Positions 35,629 through 44,560 of a DNA stretch of 64,000 nt are shown here, one piece after another. The notes under the pieces were generated by a model. The model was not told the origin of the DNA, did no database searches, and saw only the letters and a list, made by a program, of their open reading frames with translations. The stretch lies in NCBI RefSeq assembly GCF_000233955.1, contig NZ_JH376578.1, forward strand, positions 18,695 through 82,694, given 5' to 3'. How positions within the stretch are numbered: position 1 is the stretch's first letter; each line of letters begins with the position of its first letter. The translations under genes and the position numbers were made by a program. The DNA is from Paraprevotella clara YIT 11840 (GTDB taxonomy: Bacteria; Bacteroidota; Bacteroidia; Bacteroidales; Bacteroidaceae).

Positions 35629-36810
35629 ATGAAAGATTTCAATTACTACGCCCCTACGCAGGTCGCTTTCGGAAGAAAAGCGGAACAGGCGACAGGCCGA
35701 TTGGTAAAACAATACGGCGGAACAAAAGTATTGGTACATTACGGAGGCAAAAGTGCAGAACGTTCCGGACTGTTAGACGCAGTATGCCATGCACTCGAAG
35801 CCGAACATCTCCCTTATGTGAAGTTGGGAGGGGTCGTCCCCAACCCACGTCTCTCAAAAGTACACGAGGGCATCGATTTATGCCGTGCCGAAGGTGTAGA
35901 TTTCATCTTGGCTATCGGCGGCGGCAGCGTAATCGATTCCGCTAAAGCCATCTCCATGGGGGTAACCTACGAAGGAGACGTTTGGGATTTCTTCACCCAT
36001 AAAGCCGAAGTGGACACTTGCCTCCCCTTGGGAGCCATGCTCACCCTCCCGGCAGCAGGCAGCGAAATGAGCGACGCCACGGTCATTACCAACGAAGACG
36101 GCGACCTGAAAAAAGACTACGGCAGCGATAAGCTCCGCTGCAAGTTTGCCGTAATGAACCCGGAGCGTACCTTTACATTGCCTCCCTATCAAACAGCAGC
36201 CGGCGTAGTAGATATCATCATGCACACGTTGGAACGCTACTTCTCCCACGATGATGACATGACCGTAACCGACTCCATTGCCGAAAGCCTCATCCGCACC
36301 GTACAAGACAGCGCGTTCAAAGTACTGCAACAACCGGACAACTACCTGCATCGCGCCCAAATCATGTGGGCGAGCAGCCTTTCTCACAACGGTTTGACCG
36401 GTTGCGGTACCACTTCTGACTGGGCCACGCACTTTCTGGAACACGAACTCAGCGGCATGTTCGACGTAACCCACGGTGCAGGCCTGGCCGCCGTATGGGG
36501 CAGTTGGGCGCGTTACGTCTACCTTGAAAATCCCACCCGTTTCGCACAATTCGCTGTCAATGCCATGGGAGTACGAAACAACTTCAAGTCGGCAGAAGAA
36601 ACAGCCTTGGCCGGTATCGAAGCATTGGAACGCTTCTTCCGGGCCATCGGCATGCCTACCAGCATACACGAACTCATCGGACGCGAAATCACAGACGAGG
36701 AAATTCGCGAAATGTCCCGTAAATGTAGTTATGACGGTACCCATTCTATCGGAGGCTTCAAAGTTTTGAACCGCGAGGACATGGAGCACATCTACCGTGC
36801 GGCACGTTAA
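35629..36810 (+). CDS. Iron-containing alcohol dehydrogenase (YqhD/BDH type)
   Basis: A 393-residue group III alcohol dehydrogenase, probably NADPH-dependent, reducing short aldehydes or butyraldehyde-like substrates. The nucleotide-binding GGGSVIDSAKAIS (about residue 95) and metal-ligand segment (TTSDWATHFLEHELSG with two His, then DVTHGAGLA) are intact. The opening FNYYAPTQVAFGRKAEQATG and KVLVHYGGKSAERSGL match YqhD/BdhA. It follows the acyl-CoA ligase by 67 nt and ends at a bidirectional terminator. Confidence 0.9.
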   Translation: MKDFNYYAPTQVAFGRKAEQATGRLVKQYGGTKVLVHYGGKSAERSGLLDAVCHALEAEHLPYVKLGGVVPNPRLSKVHEGIDLCRAEGVDFILAIGGGSVIDSAKAISMGVTYEGDVWDFFTHKAEVDTCLPLGAMLTLPAAGSEMSDATVITNEDGDLKKDYGSDKLRCKFAVMNPERTFTLPPYQTAAGVVDIIMHTLERYFSHDDDMTVTDSIAESLIRTVQDSAFKVLQQPDNYLHRAQIMWASSLSHNGLTGCGTTSDWATHFLEHELSGMFDVTHGAGLAAVWGSWARYVYLENPTRFAQFAVNAMGVRNNFKSAEETALAGIEALERFFRAIGMPTSIHELIGREITDEEIREMSRKCSYDGTHSIGGFKVLNREDMEHIYRAAR

Positions 36811-36857
36811 ACCTACGGGTATTCATACGGGGAACCCTCATGGAAACGAGACACACA

Positions 36858-36891
36858 AAAAAGGGAAAGAGCGACACGCCTTTCCCTTTTT
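36858..36891. terminator. Bidirectional terminator
   Basis: Perfect 12-bp arms AAAAAGGGAAAG / CTTTCCCTTTTT with a 10-nt loop, between the convergent alcohol dehydrogenase and TonB-C genes. Confidence 0.85.
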
Positions 36892-36953
36892 CTTAGGTTG
36901 CAGCCCCACTGCAAACCAGGACTTTCAGATTCCTGTACCGACTCTTCCAACCC

Positions 36954-38198
36954 TCATTTCTTCTTTCCTTTTAACGCAAACATTATGGGAGCGGTGAACT
37001 TCACTGATACCGGCTTGCCGTCCAACCGTGCAGGTTTCCATTTCGTCATGGCCATGATGACCCGCACGGCTTCCGCACTCAGGCGCACATCAGGACTTTT
37101 CACCACTTGCGGGCGCGTCACGTTCCCAGCCTTATCCACCACGAAAGAAACCATCACCCTGCCTTCGACTTTTTCCTTGACACAGGCCTCAGGATAGTGG
37201 ATATTAGACGACATATATTCCATCAGGGCGTTTATTCCTCCGGGATATTGCGGAGGAACATCAGCTTTCTCATACACCTTGTCGGCTGCATACATATCCG
37301 CCACAGACAAACCTTCCACACGCAGGAACATCGGCTTCATCACGCGAAGCACCTGCTGTTCCAAATCATCGTTTTCCACGCGCTTCCACACCTCGGTAGC
37401 CACACCCCGTCCGTTGAACCACGACATCTCAAACGTGTCGTCCGATAACCATTTCACCTTGTTGCGCCCACCGCGCTCCTTGATGATGCTGTCACCCTCC
37501 GACGTGAAAGTTCCGGCATGTCCCTTAAAATATACACGGTCTTCCCCGGTTCGATTCGGGGTAAAGCCCAAGAAGTAGCCGTCACCATACCATTTATAGC
37601 TCTTCAACTTGGGTGGTATCAGTTCACCCGTCAACGGTTGCCGCAAGCCTTGTACTTCCCACATGCCAGTGTAACGTCCGTCTACCTCGTGGGCATCGCG
37701 CATCCCTTGGTGTATGGCGGCCAATCCCGAGGGCATGGGATACCGCTCCCACCCCTCTTCATAGTCCGTCTCCCCTACAGAGGAACGACCTGTCCATGAA
37801 AGTTCGAACATGTCTTCTGAGCGTGTCTTGATTTTCAATTTCCCGCCGCCTTCGCGAATGGCTTTCTTCGACATATACTCAAACGTGGTGTATCCTCCTT
37901 CGAAATCCACGTCCACATCGTTGATGCCTACATACCACACGGAAAGCGACACCATATGGTCTTCTCCATAATACTTGTAATGCACGAACGGTTGGGAACC
38001 CTTATGTGAATCCCCTTTCTTCCGAATCCAAGTCTTTTTCCAAAATCCTTCCAAAGGATGTCCTGTTTCCGCCTCGTCAGCCGACATCGTTACTACGGAC
38101 TCCCCAAGGCCGCTTTCAGCCCTCATGGCTGGAGTGACCAACAATCCGGCTGCGCCGCACATACCGACCAGAACCAAGCGAACGCTTTTCTTTTTCAT
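36954..38198 (-). CDS. Exported protein with two lipocalin-like repeats and a TonB carboxy domain
   Basis: A 414-residue protein starting best at MKKKSVRLVLVGMCGAAGLL (signal peptide or anchor). Two related beta-rich blocks follow: about 50-170 (GFWKKTWIRKKGD .. MVSLSVWYVG .. FELSWTGRSS .. EGWERYPM) and about 185-300 (GMWEVQGLRQ .. WYGDGYFLGFTPN .. FEMSWFNGRG .. EVWKRVEN), which resemble each other and the DUF4488-like lipocalin folds. Residues about 330-414 form a TonB carboxy domain (PPQYPGGINALMEYMSSNIH, GRVMVSFVVDKAGNVTRPQV). Without a proline-rich span it is not a standard energy transducer. It could bind a hydrophobic ligand and deliver a mechanical or structural link to the envelope; that is speculation. 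Confidence 0.75.
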   Translation of the reverse strand: MKKKSVRLVLVGMCGAAGLLVTPAMRAESGLGESVVTMSADEAETGHPLEGFWKKTWIRKKGDSHKGSQPFVHYKYYGEDHMVSLSVWYVGINDVDVDFEGGYTTFEYMSKKAIREGGGKLKIKTRSEDMFELSWTGRSSVGETDYEEGWERYPMPSGLAAIHQGMRDAHEVDGRYTGMWEVQGLRQPLTGELIPPKLKSYKWYGDGYFLGFTPNRTGEDRVYFKGHAGTFTSEGDSIIKERGGRNKVKWLSDDTFEMSWFNGRGVATEVWKRVENDDLEQQVLRVMKPMFLRVEGLSVADMYAADKVYEKADVPPQYPGGINALMEYMSSNIHYPEACVKEKVEGRVMVSFVVDKAGNVTRPQVVKSPDVRLSAEAVRVIMAMTKWKPARLDGKPVSVKFTAPIMFALKGKKK

Positions 38199-38327
38199 TA
38201 GGTTAACTCTACAATCCATAAATAAAAGATTTAATGTTTATAAAAACACCGAAAGTTAGCAAATATTATATTTACAAACAAGACTTACAGGCAAGAAATC
38301 ATTATTATAATATATCAAGGTACACAA

Positions 38328-38364
38328 AAACACCGGATATTCTCATCAAGAACATCCGGCGTTT
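38328..38364 (-). terminator. Terminator of the lepA-Crp region
   Basis: Arms AAACACCGGAT / ATCCGGCGTTT (one mismatch); on the minus strand the hairpin is followed by TTTTTGTG. Confidence 0.75.
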
Positions 38365-38400
38365 CCATATATAAGGCCATCTCATTACCTTAACAAGTCC

Positions 38401-39024
38401 CTAAGACTCTGTGGACGGCTTTTCACTTCTCTCCTTTTTCGACTCTTCCAAATGAGCCGCACGCACGCGGCTTAATGTTTCAGGCGACATTTGCAAGTAA
38501 GAAGCCACATGGAGCATCGGCGCACGCAACAAAATCTCGGGTTTCGTATTCAAGAGACGAAGGTAACGTTCCGTAGCGTTCTCAAAGCGCTGGCTGTCAG
38601 CATAGACTTGGGAACTGATTAAGGCATGTTCCATAATCTTACGGAACAGCAGCTCAATCTCTTTATTCTCGTCTGCCAATTCCTGTAAGGCATCATACGG
38701 AATACCGTAAAGCCTGCTGTTTTCCAACGCCTCGACAATCAGCCGTGAAGGTTCCTGTTTCAAGAAACTTTCAATGCAAATCACGATTCGCCCTTCATAA
38801 GAAAAGTGTTCCGTTACATCACGCCCACCTTTATAATAATACTGTCTCACCATTCCGCGCTCTACGAAATACATGTGACGACACGTTTCTCCTTCAGGCA
38901 ATACCACATCGCCTTTCGAATATTTGAAAGGTACGAGTATCTCAGACAATGCCTCGATGCCCGATGGAGACAAACGGCAATAAATACGGGCTATTTCACG
39001 GGCCACGTCGCGTCTTAAATCCAT
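38401..39024 (-). CDS. Crp/Fnr family transcriptional regulator
   Basis: A 207-residue regulator: cyclic-nucleotide-binding-like beta-roll (about 25-120, LVPFKYSKGDVVLPEGETCR .. MYFVERGMVRQYYYKGG) and a carboxy winged helix (about 145-195, NATERYLRLLNTKPEILLRA .. HVASYLQMSPETLSRVRAAH). There is no Cys cluster for an iron-sulfur centre, so it is not an Fnr oxygen sensor. Targets are unknown. It lies 22 nt downstream of lepA and may be transcribed with it. Confidence 0.87.
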   Translation of the reverse strand: MDLRRDVAREIARIYCRLSPSGIEALSEILVPFKYSKGDVVLPEGETCRHMYFVERGMVRQYYYKGGRDVTEHFSYEGRIVICIESFLKQEPSRLIVEALENSRLYGIPYDALQELADENKEIELLFRKIMEHALISSQVYADSQRFENATERYLRLLNTKPEILLRAPMLHVASYLQMSPETLSRVRAAHLEESKKERSEKPSTES

Positions 39025-39046
39025 AGTCTATAAGGTTTTTATTAGG

Positions 39047-40834
39047 TTAATCCAACTTCAGCACAGCCAAGAAAGCTTTTTGCGGCACTTCCACATTACC
39101 AATCTGTTTCATCCGTTTCTTTCCTTTCTTCTGTTTCTCAAGCAATTTTCTTTTCCGGCTGACATCTCCTCCGTAACATTTCGCCGTCACGTCCTTACGC
39201 AACTGCTTCACCGTCTCGCGGGCGATGATCTTGGCACCGATGGCCGCCTGTATGGCAATATCGAACTGCTGGCGGGGCAACAACTCCTTCAGCTTCTCAC
39301 ACATCCGCCGCCCGAAGTCCACCGCATTGTCGATATGCGTCAAAGTGGATAACGCATCCACCGGTTCCCCGTTCAACAAGATATCCAACTTCACCAGTTT
39401 AGACGGCCGGAAACCGTCCTGATGATAGTCGAAAGAGGCATACCCCTTTGATATGCTTTTGAGCTTATCATAAAAATCAATCACAATCTCACCCAAAGGC
39501 ATGCTGTAATGGAGTTCCACACGGTTTCCGCTGATATACTCCTGTTTCAACAACTCCCCCCTTTTCCCCAGGCACAAGGTCATGATGGGACCGATGAAGT
39601 TGGTTGTCGTAATGATGGAAGCCTTGATGTACGGCTCCTCTATATGGTCGATCAGTGTCACTTCGGGCATGCCTGCCGGGTTATGCACTTCTTTCACCCC
39701 GCCCTGCTTGTCATATACGAGATAAGACACGTTGGGCACGGTCGTAATTACATCCATATTGAACTCGCGATCCAAACGTTCCTGCACGATTTCCATGTGA
39801 AGCAAGCCGAGGAAACCGCAACGGAAACCGAAGCCCAACGCCACGGACGATTCCGGCTGGAAAGTCAGCGACGCATCGTTCAACTGCAATTTTTCCAAAG
39901 AGGCCCGGAGATTTTCAAAATCCTCGGTCTCTATGGGATAAAGCCCGGCAAAAACCATAGGCTTGACTTCCTCGAAACCGGAAATGGCTTTATCGCACGG
40001 ACGCTCCACGTGAGTAATCGTATCGCCGACTTTCACCTCCGTAGCCGTCTTAATACCGGAAACGATATACCCCACATCCCCGCAATGCAATTCCTTACGA
40101 GGGGACATTTCCATCTTCAAGACTCCAATCTCATCAGCCGTGTATTCCTTGCCTGTATTGATAAAAGCCACTTCGTCGCCCGACTTGATACTGCCGTTCA
40201 CGATTTTGAAATAAGCGATAATCCCACGGAACGAGTTGAACACGGAATCGAATATCAATGCCTGCAAAGGAGCGTCCTCATCCCCTTCCGGATGGGGGAT
40301 ACGTTCCACCACAGCCTGTAATATTTCATCCACTCCCATTCCCGTACGTCCCGACGCACGGATAATCTCTTCACGTTTACATCCCAACAGGTCTATGATT
40401 TCATCCTCCACTTCCTCCGGCATGGCGTTCACCATGTCGCATTTGTTAATAACCGGGATGATTTCCAAGTCGTGCTCTATGGCCATATACAAATTGGAGA
40501 TGGTCTGAGCCTGCACGCCTTGCGTGGCATCCACAATCAACAACGCCCCCTCGCAAGCCGCGATGGAACGCGAAACCTCGTATGAGAAATCCACATGCCC
40601 CGGCGTATCAATCAAATTCAACGTGTACTTCTCTCCTTTATGTATATATTCCATCTGGATGGCATGGCTTTTAATCGTGATGCCACGCTCCCGCTCCAGA
40701 TCCATATCGTCGAGCATTTGCCCTTCGGTGACCTTTATCGTATTCGTATATTCAAGCAAACGGTCGGCCAAAGTAGACTTACCGTGATCTATATGTGCAA
40801 TAATACAGAAATTCCTGATGTTCTTCATCTTCAA
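39047..40834 (-). CDS. lepA: Elongation factor 4 (LepA)
   Basis: A 595-residue translational GTPase that assists ribosome biogenesis or back-translocation. G-domain motifs are [32 protein letters not shown] and NKCD; the LepA-specific carboxy domain ends with [20 protein letters not shown] and [19 protein letters not shown]. Length is standard. An internal ATG two codons downstream is an equally good start. Confidence 0.96.
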   Translation of the reverse strand: MKMKNIRNFCIIAHIDHGKSTLADRLLEYTNTIKVTEGQMLDDMDLERERGITIKSHAIQMEYIHKGEKYTLNLIDTPGHVDFSYEVSRSIAACEGALLIVDATQGVQAQTISNLYMAIEHDLEIIPVINKCDMVNAMPEEVEDEIIDLLGCKREEIIRASGRTGMGVDEILQAVVERIPHPEGDEDAPLQALIFDSVFNSFRGIIAYFKIVNGSIKSGDEVAFINTGKEYTADEIGVLKMEMSPRKELHCGDVGYIVSGIKTATEVKVGDTITHVERPCDKAISGFEEVKPMVFAGLYPIETEDFENLRASLEKLQLNDASLTFQPESSVALGFGFRCGFLGLLHMEIVQERLDREFNMDVITTVPNVSYLVYDKQGGVKEVHNPAGMPEVTLIDHIEEPYIKASIITTTNFIGPIMTLCLGKRGELLKQEYISGNRVELHYSMPLGEIVIDFYDKLKSISKGYASFDYHQDGFRPSKLVKLDILLNGEPVDALSTLTHIDNAVDFGRRMCEKLKELLPRQQFDIAIQAAIGAKIIARETVKQLRKDVTAKCYGGDVSRKRKLLEKQKKGKKRMKQIGNVEVPQKAFLAVLKLD

Positions 40835-41001
40835 TCAAAAAAATGCTATGCAAAGATAGTGCAAACCGGAAAAAATACAAAATCCAAAACCTTATTTTTA
40901 TATAAAGCACTGCGAATCCGAAGAAATGTTTGTCTTTTGCTAAAAATGATAGCAAAAAGATTTTTTTTCTCGTTTTTATTGGCAGTTTGCTATTAAATGC
41001 T

Positions 41002-41009
41002 TAACTTTG
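41002..41009 (+). promoter_or_regulatory. -7 box of the first glutamate dehydrogenase gene
   Basis: TAACTTTG, about 105 nt before the ATG, implying a leader of roughly 95 nt that is AT-rich. Confidence 0.45.
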
Positions 41010-41113
41010 GCAACTGAAAACCAAGAGAGAGATTTTTCTTATATATAATAAGGAGAAATAAGGTAGAAAAGATAAAGTTAACGAATAATATTAATTAAAA
41101 AAGGATTTATCAC

Positions 41114-42448
41114 ATGGATGCAAAAAAAGTTCTGGAAGACTTGAAACGTCGTTTCCCTAACGAACCTGAGTATCATCAGGCTGTAGAAGAAGTTCTCAGT
41201 ACGATCGAAGAGGAGTACAACAAACACCCTGAGTTCGAAAAAGCCAATCTGATTGAACGTCTTTGTATTCCTGATCGCGTTTATCAATTCCGCGTCACTT
41301 GGATGGACGATAAAGGCCAGATTCAAACCAACATGGGTTACCGTGTACAGCATAACAACGTAATCGGTCCCTATAAAGGCGGTATCCGTTTCCACAGTTC
41401 CGTAAACCTCAGCATTTTGAAGTTCCTGGCTTTCGAGCAGACTTTCAAAAACTCTCTGACCACTCTTCCTATGGGTGGCGGCAAGGGCGGTTCCGATTTC
41501 TCTCCGCGCGGCAAGAGCAACGCCGAGGTGATGCGTTTCTGCCAGGCTTTCATGCTCGAACTCAATCGCCATATCGGTCCCGATACTGATGTGCCGGCCG
41601 GTGATATCGGCGTAGGCGGACGCGAAGTCGGTTACATGTTCGGCATGTATAAGAAACTGACCCATGAATTCAGCGGCGTATTCACCGGCAAGGGACTTGA
41701 GTTCGGCGGTTCGCTCATCCGTCCCGAAGCTACAGGGTACGGTAACGTGTACTTCCTCATGGAAATGCTGAAGACCAAAGGCACCGACCTTAAAGGCAAG
41801 ACAGTCCTCATCTCCGGTTCCGGCAACGTGGCTCAGTACACGGCCGAAAAGGTACTTCAACTCGGCGGAAAGGTACTCACGATGTCCGACTCAGACGGCT
41901 ACATCTACGATCCGGACGGAATCGACCGCGAAAAGCTCGACTACATCATGGAACTTAAGAACCTGTATCGCGGACGTATCCGTGAATATGCAGAGAAATA
42001 CGGTTGCAAATACGTAGCAGGCGCACGGCCTTGGGGCGAAAAGGCAGACATCGCACTGCCGTCGGCCACTCAGAACGAAATCAACGGCGACCAGGCTCGC
42101 CAGTTGGTAGCCAACGGCGTAATGGCCGTGAGCGAAGGCGCCAACATGCCTTCTACTCCGGAAGCCATCCGCGTATTCCAGGAAGCCAAGATTCTGTACG
42201 CACCGGGCAAGGCAGCCAATGCCGGCGGCGTATCGGTTTCAGGTCTCGAAATGAGCCAGAACTCAGAACGTCTGTCTTGGACATCGGAAGAGGTAGATGC
42301 CCGTTTGCACGCCATCATGGAGAACATTCATCAGAATTGCGTGAAGTACGGAACGGAAGCCGACGGTTACGTCAACTACGTGAAGGGTGCCAACGTCGCC
42401 GGTTTCATGAAGGTAGCCAAGGCTATGATGGCTCAAGGCATCGTATAA
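41114..42448 (+). CDS. gdhA: NADP-type glutamate dehydrogenase, copy 1
   Basis: A 444-residue hexameric dehydrogenase that fixes ammonium onto 2-oxoglutarate. Motifs are GPYKGGIRFHSSVNLSILKF, the catalytic-lysine segment LPMGGGKGGSDFSPRGKSN, PAGDIGVGGREVGYMFG and the Rossmann start VLISGSGNVAQYTAEKVLQL. A second, clearly homologous copy lies 5.2 kb away on the opposite strand (48996). This one has its own promoter and a strong convergent terminator. The central basic and acidic residues that set coenzyme choice (SDSDGYIYDPDG) suggest NADP(H), not proven. Confidence 0.93.
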   Translation: MDAKKVLEDLKRRFPNEPEYHQAVEEVLSTIEEEYNKHPEFEKANLIERLCIPDRVYQFRVTWMDDKGQIQTNMGYRVQHNNVIGPYKGGIRFHSSVNLSILKFLAFEQTFKNSLTTLPMGGGKGGSDFSPRGKSNAEVMRFCQAFMLELNRHIGPDTDVPAGDIGVGGREVGYMFGMYKKLTHEFSGVFTGKGLEFGGSLIRPEATGYGNVYFLMEMLKTKGTDLKGKTVLISGSGNVAQYTAEKVLQLGGKVLTMSDSDGYIYDPDGIDREKLDYIMELKNLYRGRIREYAEKYGCKYVAGARPWGEKADIALPSATQNEINGDQARQLVANGVMAVSEGANMPSTPEAIRVFQEAKILYAPGKAANAGGVSVSGLEMSQNSERLSWTSEEVDARLHAIMENIHQNCVKYGTEADGYVNYVKGANVAGFMKVAKAMMAQGIV

Positions 42449-42468
42449 GATTTAATCATAGTATCCAT

Positions 42469-42507
42469 AAAGGGACGGGGAAGTATCTGTATTTTCCCCG
42501 TCCCTTT
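42469..42507. terminator. Bidirectional terminator between gdhA and ogt
   Basis: Perfect 14-bp arms AAAGGGACGGGGAA / TTCCCCGTCCCTTT, loop 11 nt, followed on the plus strand by TTCTTTG. Confidence 0.85.
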
Positions 42508-42567
42508 TTCTTTGTCCGTTTTCTTACCAGCCGATGCCCCGAAACCGGACGATTACCCATTCGGATG

Positions 42568-43107
42568 TCACAGTGCCGTCCCTCGTCCGGGCACAAAGAA
42601 ACCCTTCAAGTCTGCCCCCTCCAGATTCAGAAGCCGGACTTTACGTTCAAGCCCTCCGGCATACCCTGTCAAACTTCCGTGACTGCCCACGACGCGATGG
42701 CAAGGTATAATGACAGACACCGGATTATGCGCCACGGCTCCTCCTACAGCCTGTGCAGACATGCTCCGTATTCCACGCTTCCGGGCTATTTCTAAAGCCA
42801 AGTCGCGATAAGTGACCGTTTCTCCGTAAGGAATCTTTTGCAACATCTCCCACACAGCCAACCGGAACGGCGAGCCTTGCAAATGCAGCGGCAGCATGAA
42901 ATCCGGCTTCCGGCCGCTGAAATAACCGTCAAGCCACGTCCGGGTTTCTTCAAACACCGGCAATGATTTCTCCTCATGCGCAACCGCCAAAGCGGCAGCA
43001 TAGTATTTCTGTCCCTCGAACCAGGCACCCGTCAATGCCTCCCCGTCGGAAGCCAACAGCATTTCCCCTAAAGGCGACAAGTATTTACATGTGTATTGCA
43101 TCGTCAT
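42568..43107 (-). CDS. ogt: Methylated-DNA-protein-cysteine methyltransferase
   Basis: A 179-residue suicide DNA-repair protein that removes O6-methyl from guanine. The acceptor motif is VIIPCHRVVGSHGSLTGYAGG with the reactive cysteine in PCHRV; upstream SPFRLAVWEMLQKIPYGETV and AVGGAVAHNPVSV complete the helix-turn-helix and arginine finger. No AdaA domain. It begins 7 nt after the Fsr-type gene and shares its transcript. Confidence 0.93.
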   Translation of the reverse strand: MTMQYTCKYLSPLGEMLLASDGEALTGAWFEGQKYYAAALAVAHEEKSLPVFEETRTWLDGYFSGRKPDFMLPLHLQGSPFRLAVWEMLQKIPYGETVTYRDLALEIARKRGIRSMSAQAVGGAVAHNPVSVIIPCHRVVGSHGSLTGYAGGLERKVRLLNLEGADLKGFFVPGRGTAL

Positions 43108-43114
43108 GATTAAC

Positions 43115-44359
43115 TTATAAAATTCGTTTTTTCTCTTTCATATCAGGCAGAAAACCCGCGATGATGCCCAGCAAAGGCAACCAAGCACTCACCCGGAAAA
43201 TGAAATCTATACTGGTCCTATCGGCCAACCAACCGAAAAAGGCCGAACCGATTCCGCCCAACCCGAACATCAAGCCAAAGAAAATGCCCGAAATCATCCC
43301 CACTTTCCCCGGCATCAAATCCGTGGCATAAACCAGAATGGCCGAGAAAGCCGAAGCGATAACCAACCCGGTTATCACCGCTACCGTAATGGTCCAGAAC
43401 AAACCGACGTAAGGCAAAACGAGCGCAAAGGGAGCCGCACCGAGAATGGAGCCCCATATCACATACTTACGCCCGAATCGGTCGCCCAACACTCCACCGA
43501 ACAAAGTCCCGACAGCCAATGCCGCCAGAAAGGCGAACAAACAGACTTGGGAATGCTGTACGGACATACCGAACTTGTCCATCAAGAAGAACGTGAAATA
43601 GCTCGTCATGCAAGAGATATAAAAGTATTTCGAGAATATCAGCACGACAAGAATCAAAAGCGACGTCCGGACCCGGCTTTTCGACAGCCCGCCTGCCACC
43701 GCAGAAACAGCATGACGCTGCCTTGTGACGGTGGCCAGCTTCATGCCATACCATCGCCCCACCCTTGCCAATATCAAAGAAGCCAGCACTGCCGCCATGG
43801 CAAAACAACTGATAGCAGGCTGTCCGAAAGGTATGATAATCAAGGCTGCCAGCAAAGGCCCGATAGCACTGCCGCCATTTCCTCCCACTTGGAAAATAGA
43901 CTGTGCCAAACTCTTTTTACCGCCCGAAGCCAACTGCGCCACGCGCGACGCCTCCGGATGAAAAACGGACGAGCCCCATCCGATGATGCTCACGGCCAGA
44001 AGTATCAGCATAAAATTATAAGCAAAAGAAAGCAACAACAATCCGGCCAACGTGAAACACATGCCCAACGAGAGTGCATAAGGACGGGGATGACGGTCGG
44101 CATAACGCCCCACAAAAGGTTGCAGGATGGAGGAAGTCAACTGGAACACCAGCGTAATGACACCAATCTGCGCAAAGGAAAACCCGAACTTATCCTTTAT
44201 CATCGGATAAATGGCCGGAATGACCGACTGTATCATGTCGTTCAACAAATGGGCAAAACTGATGGTGAACAAAATGGCATAAGCCGTGCCCTCCGTCACG
44301 TCGGGCTGCCCTTTGATACGGGCGCATAAGGTTCTTATCGTCATATCGTACTTTTTCAT
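43115..44359 (-). CDS. MFS exporter of the fosmidomycin-resistance (Fsr) type
   Basis: A 414-residue, 12-helix MFS protein. Fsr-like traits are the opening AYAILFTISFAHLLNDMIQS, QPFVGRYADRHPRPYALSLG, and GWGSSVFHPEASRVAQLASG with the FHPE motif. The open frame extends upstream to 44434, but those codons are made of the 44386-44467 repeat, so the MKKYDMTIRTL start at 44359 (or 44344) is preferred. It lies 7 nt upstream of ogt; the pair may be a small export-plus-repair transcript. Drug specificity cannot be read from sequence. Confidence 0.85.
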   Translation of the reverse strand: MKKYDMTIRTLCARIKGQPDVTEGTAYAILFTISFAHLLNDMIQSVIPAIYPMIKDKFGFSFAQIGVITLVFQLTSSILQPFVGRYADRHPRPYALSLGMCFTLAGLLLLSFAYNFMLILLAVSIIGWGSSVFHPEASRVAQLASGGKKSLAQSIFQVGGNGGSAIGPLLAALIIIPFGQPAISCFAMAAVLASLILARVGRWYGMKLATVTRQRHAVSAVAGGLSKSRVRTSLLILVVLIFSKYFYISCMTSYFTFFLMDKFGMSVQHSQVCLFAFLAALAVGTLFGGVLGDRFGRKYVIWGSILGAAPFALVLPYVGLFWTITVAVITGLVIASAFSAILVYATDLMPGKVGMISGIFFGLMFGLGGIGSAFFGWLADRTSIDFIFRVSAWLPLLGIIAGFLPDMKEKKRIL

Positions 44360-44385
44360 ATATACAGACAATCCGAACAAGCAAA

Positions 44386-44467
44386 ATCGTTCGCCTGAGA
44401 AATGAAAATCAATCTCAGGCAAACGATTTCTCATTCTCCTGCAAACGATTTTTCATTCTGCGGAGAA
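44386..44467 (-). repeat. Dispersed 22-bp-period repeat, copy D
   Basis: On the minus strand two tandem units, AAAAATCGTTTGCAGGAG+AATG and AGAAATCGTTTGCCTGAG+ATTG, then an inverted unit; ATCGTTCGCCTGAGA (44386-44400) and TCTCAGGCAAACGAT (44413-44427) make a 15-bp hairpin with one mismatch. Confidence 0.7.
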
Positions 44468-44560
44468 AAACAAGAGGCTCTCAGCATTGTCTCAAACATC
44501 TATCAACCAATCATTTACAAAATTCGTATTCTTATTCTACCAATAAGCCATAAATCCTTA

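Noticed and set aside
44360..44434. Longer amino end for the Fsr-type exporter
   Set aside because: Those codons are formed by the dispersed repeat and precede a normal MFS start at MKKYDMTIRTL.
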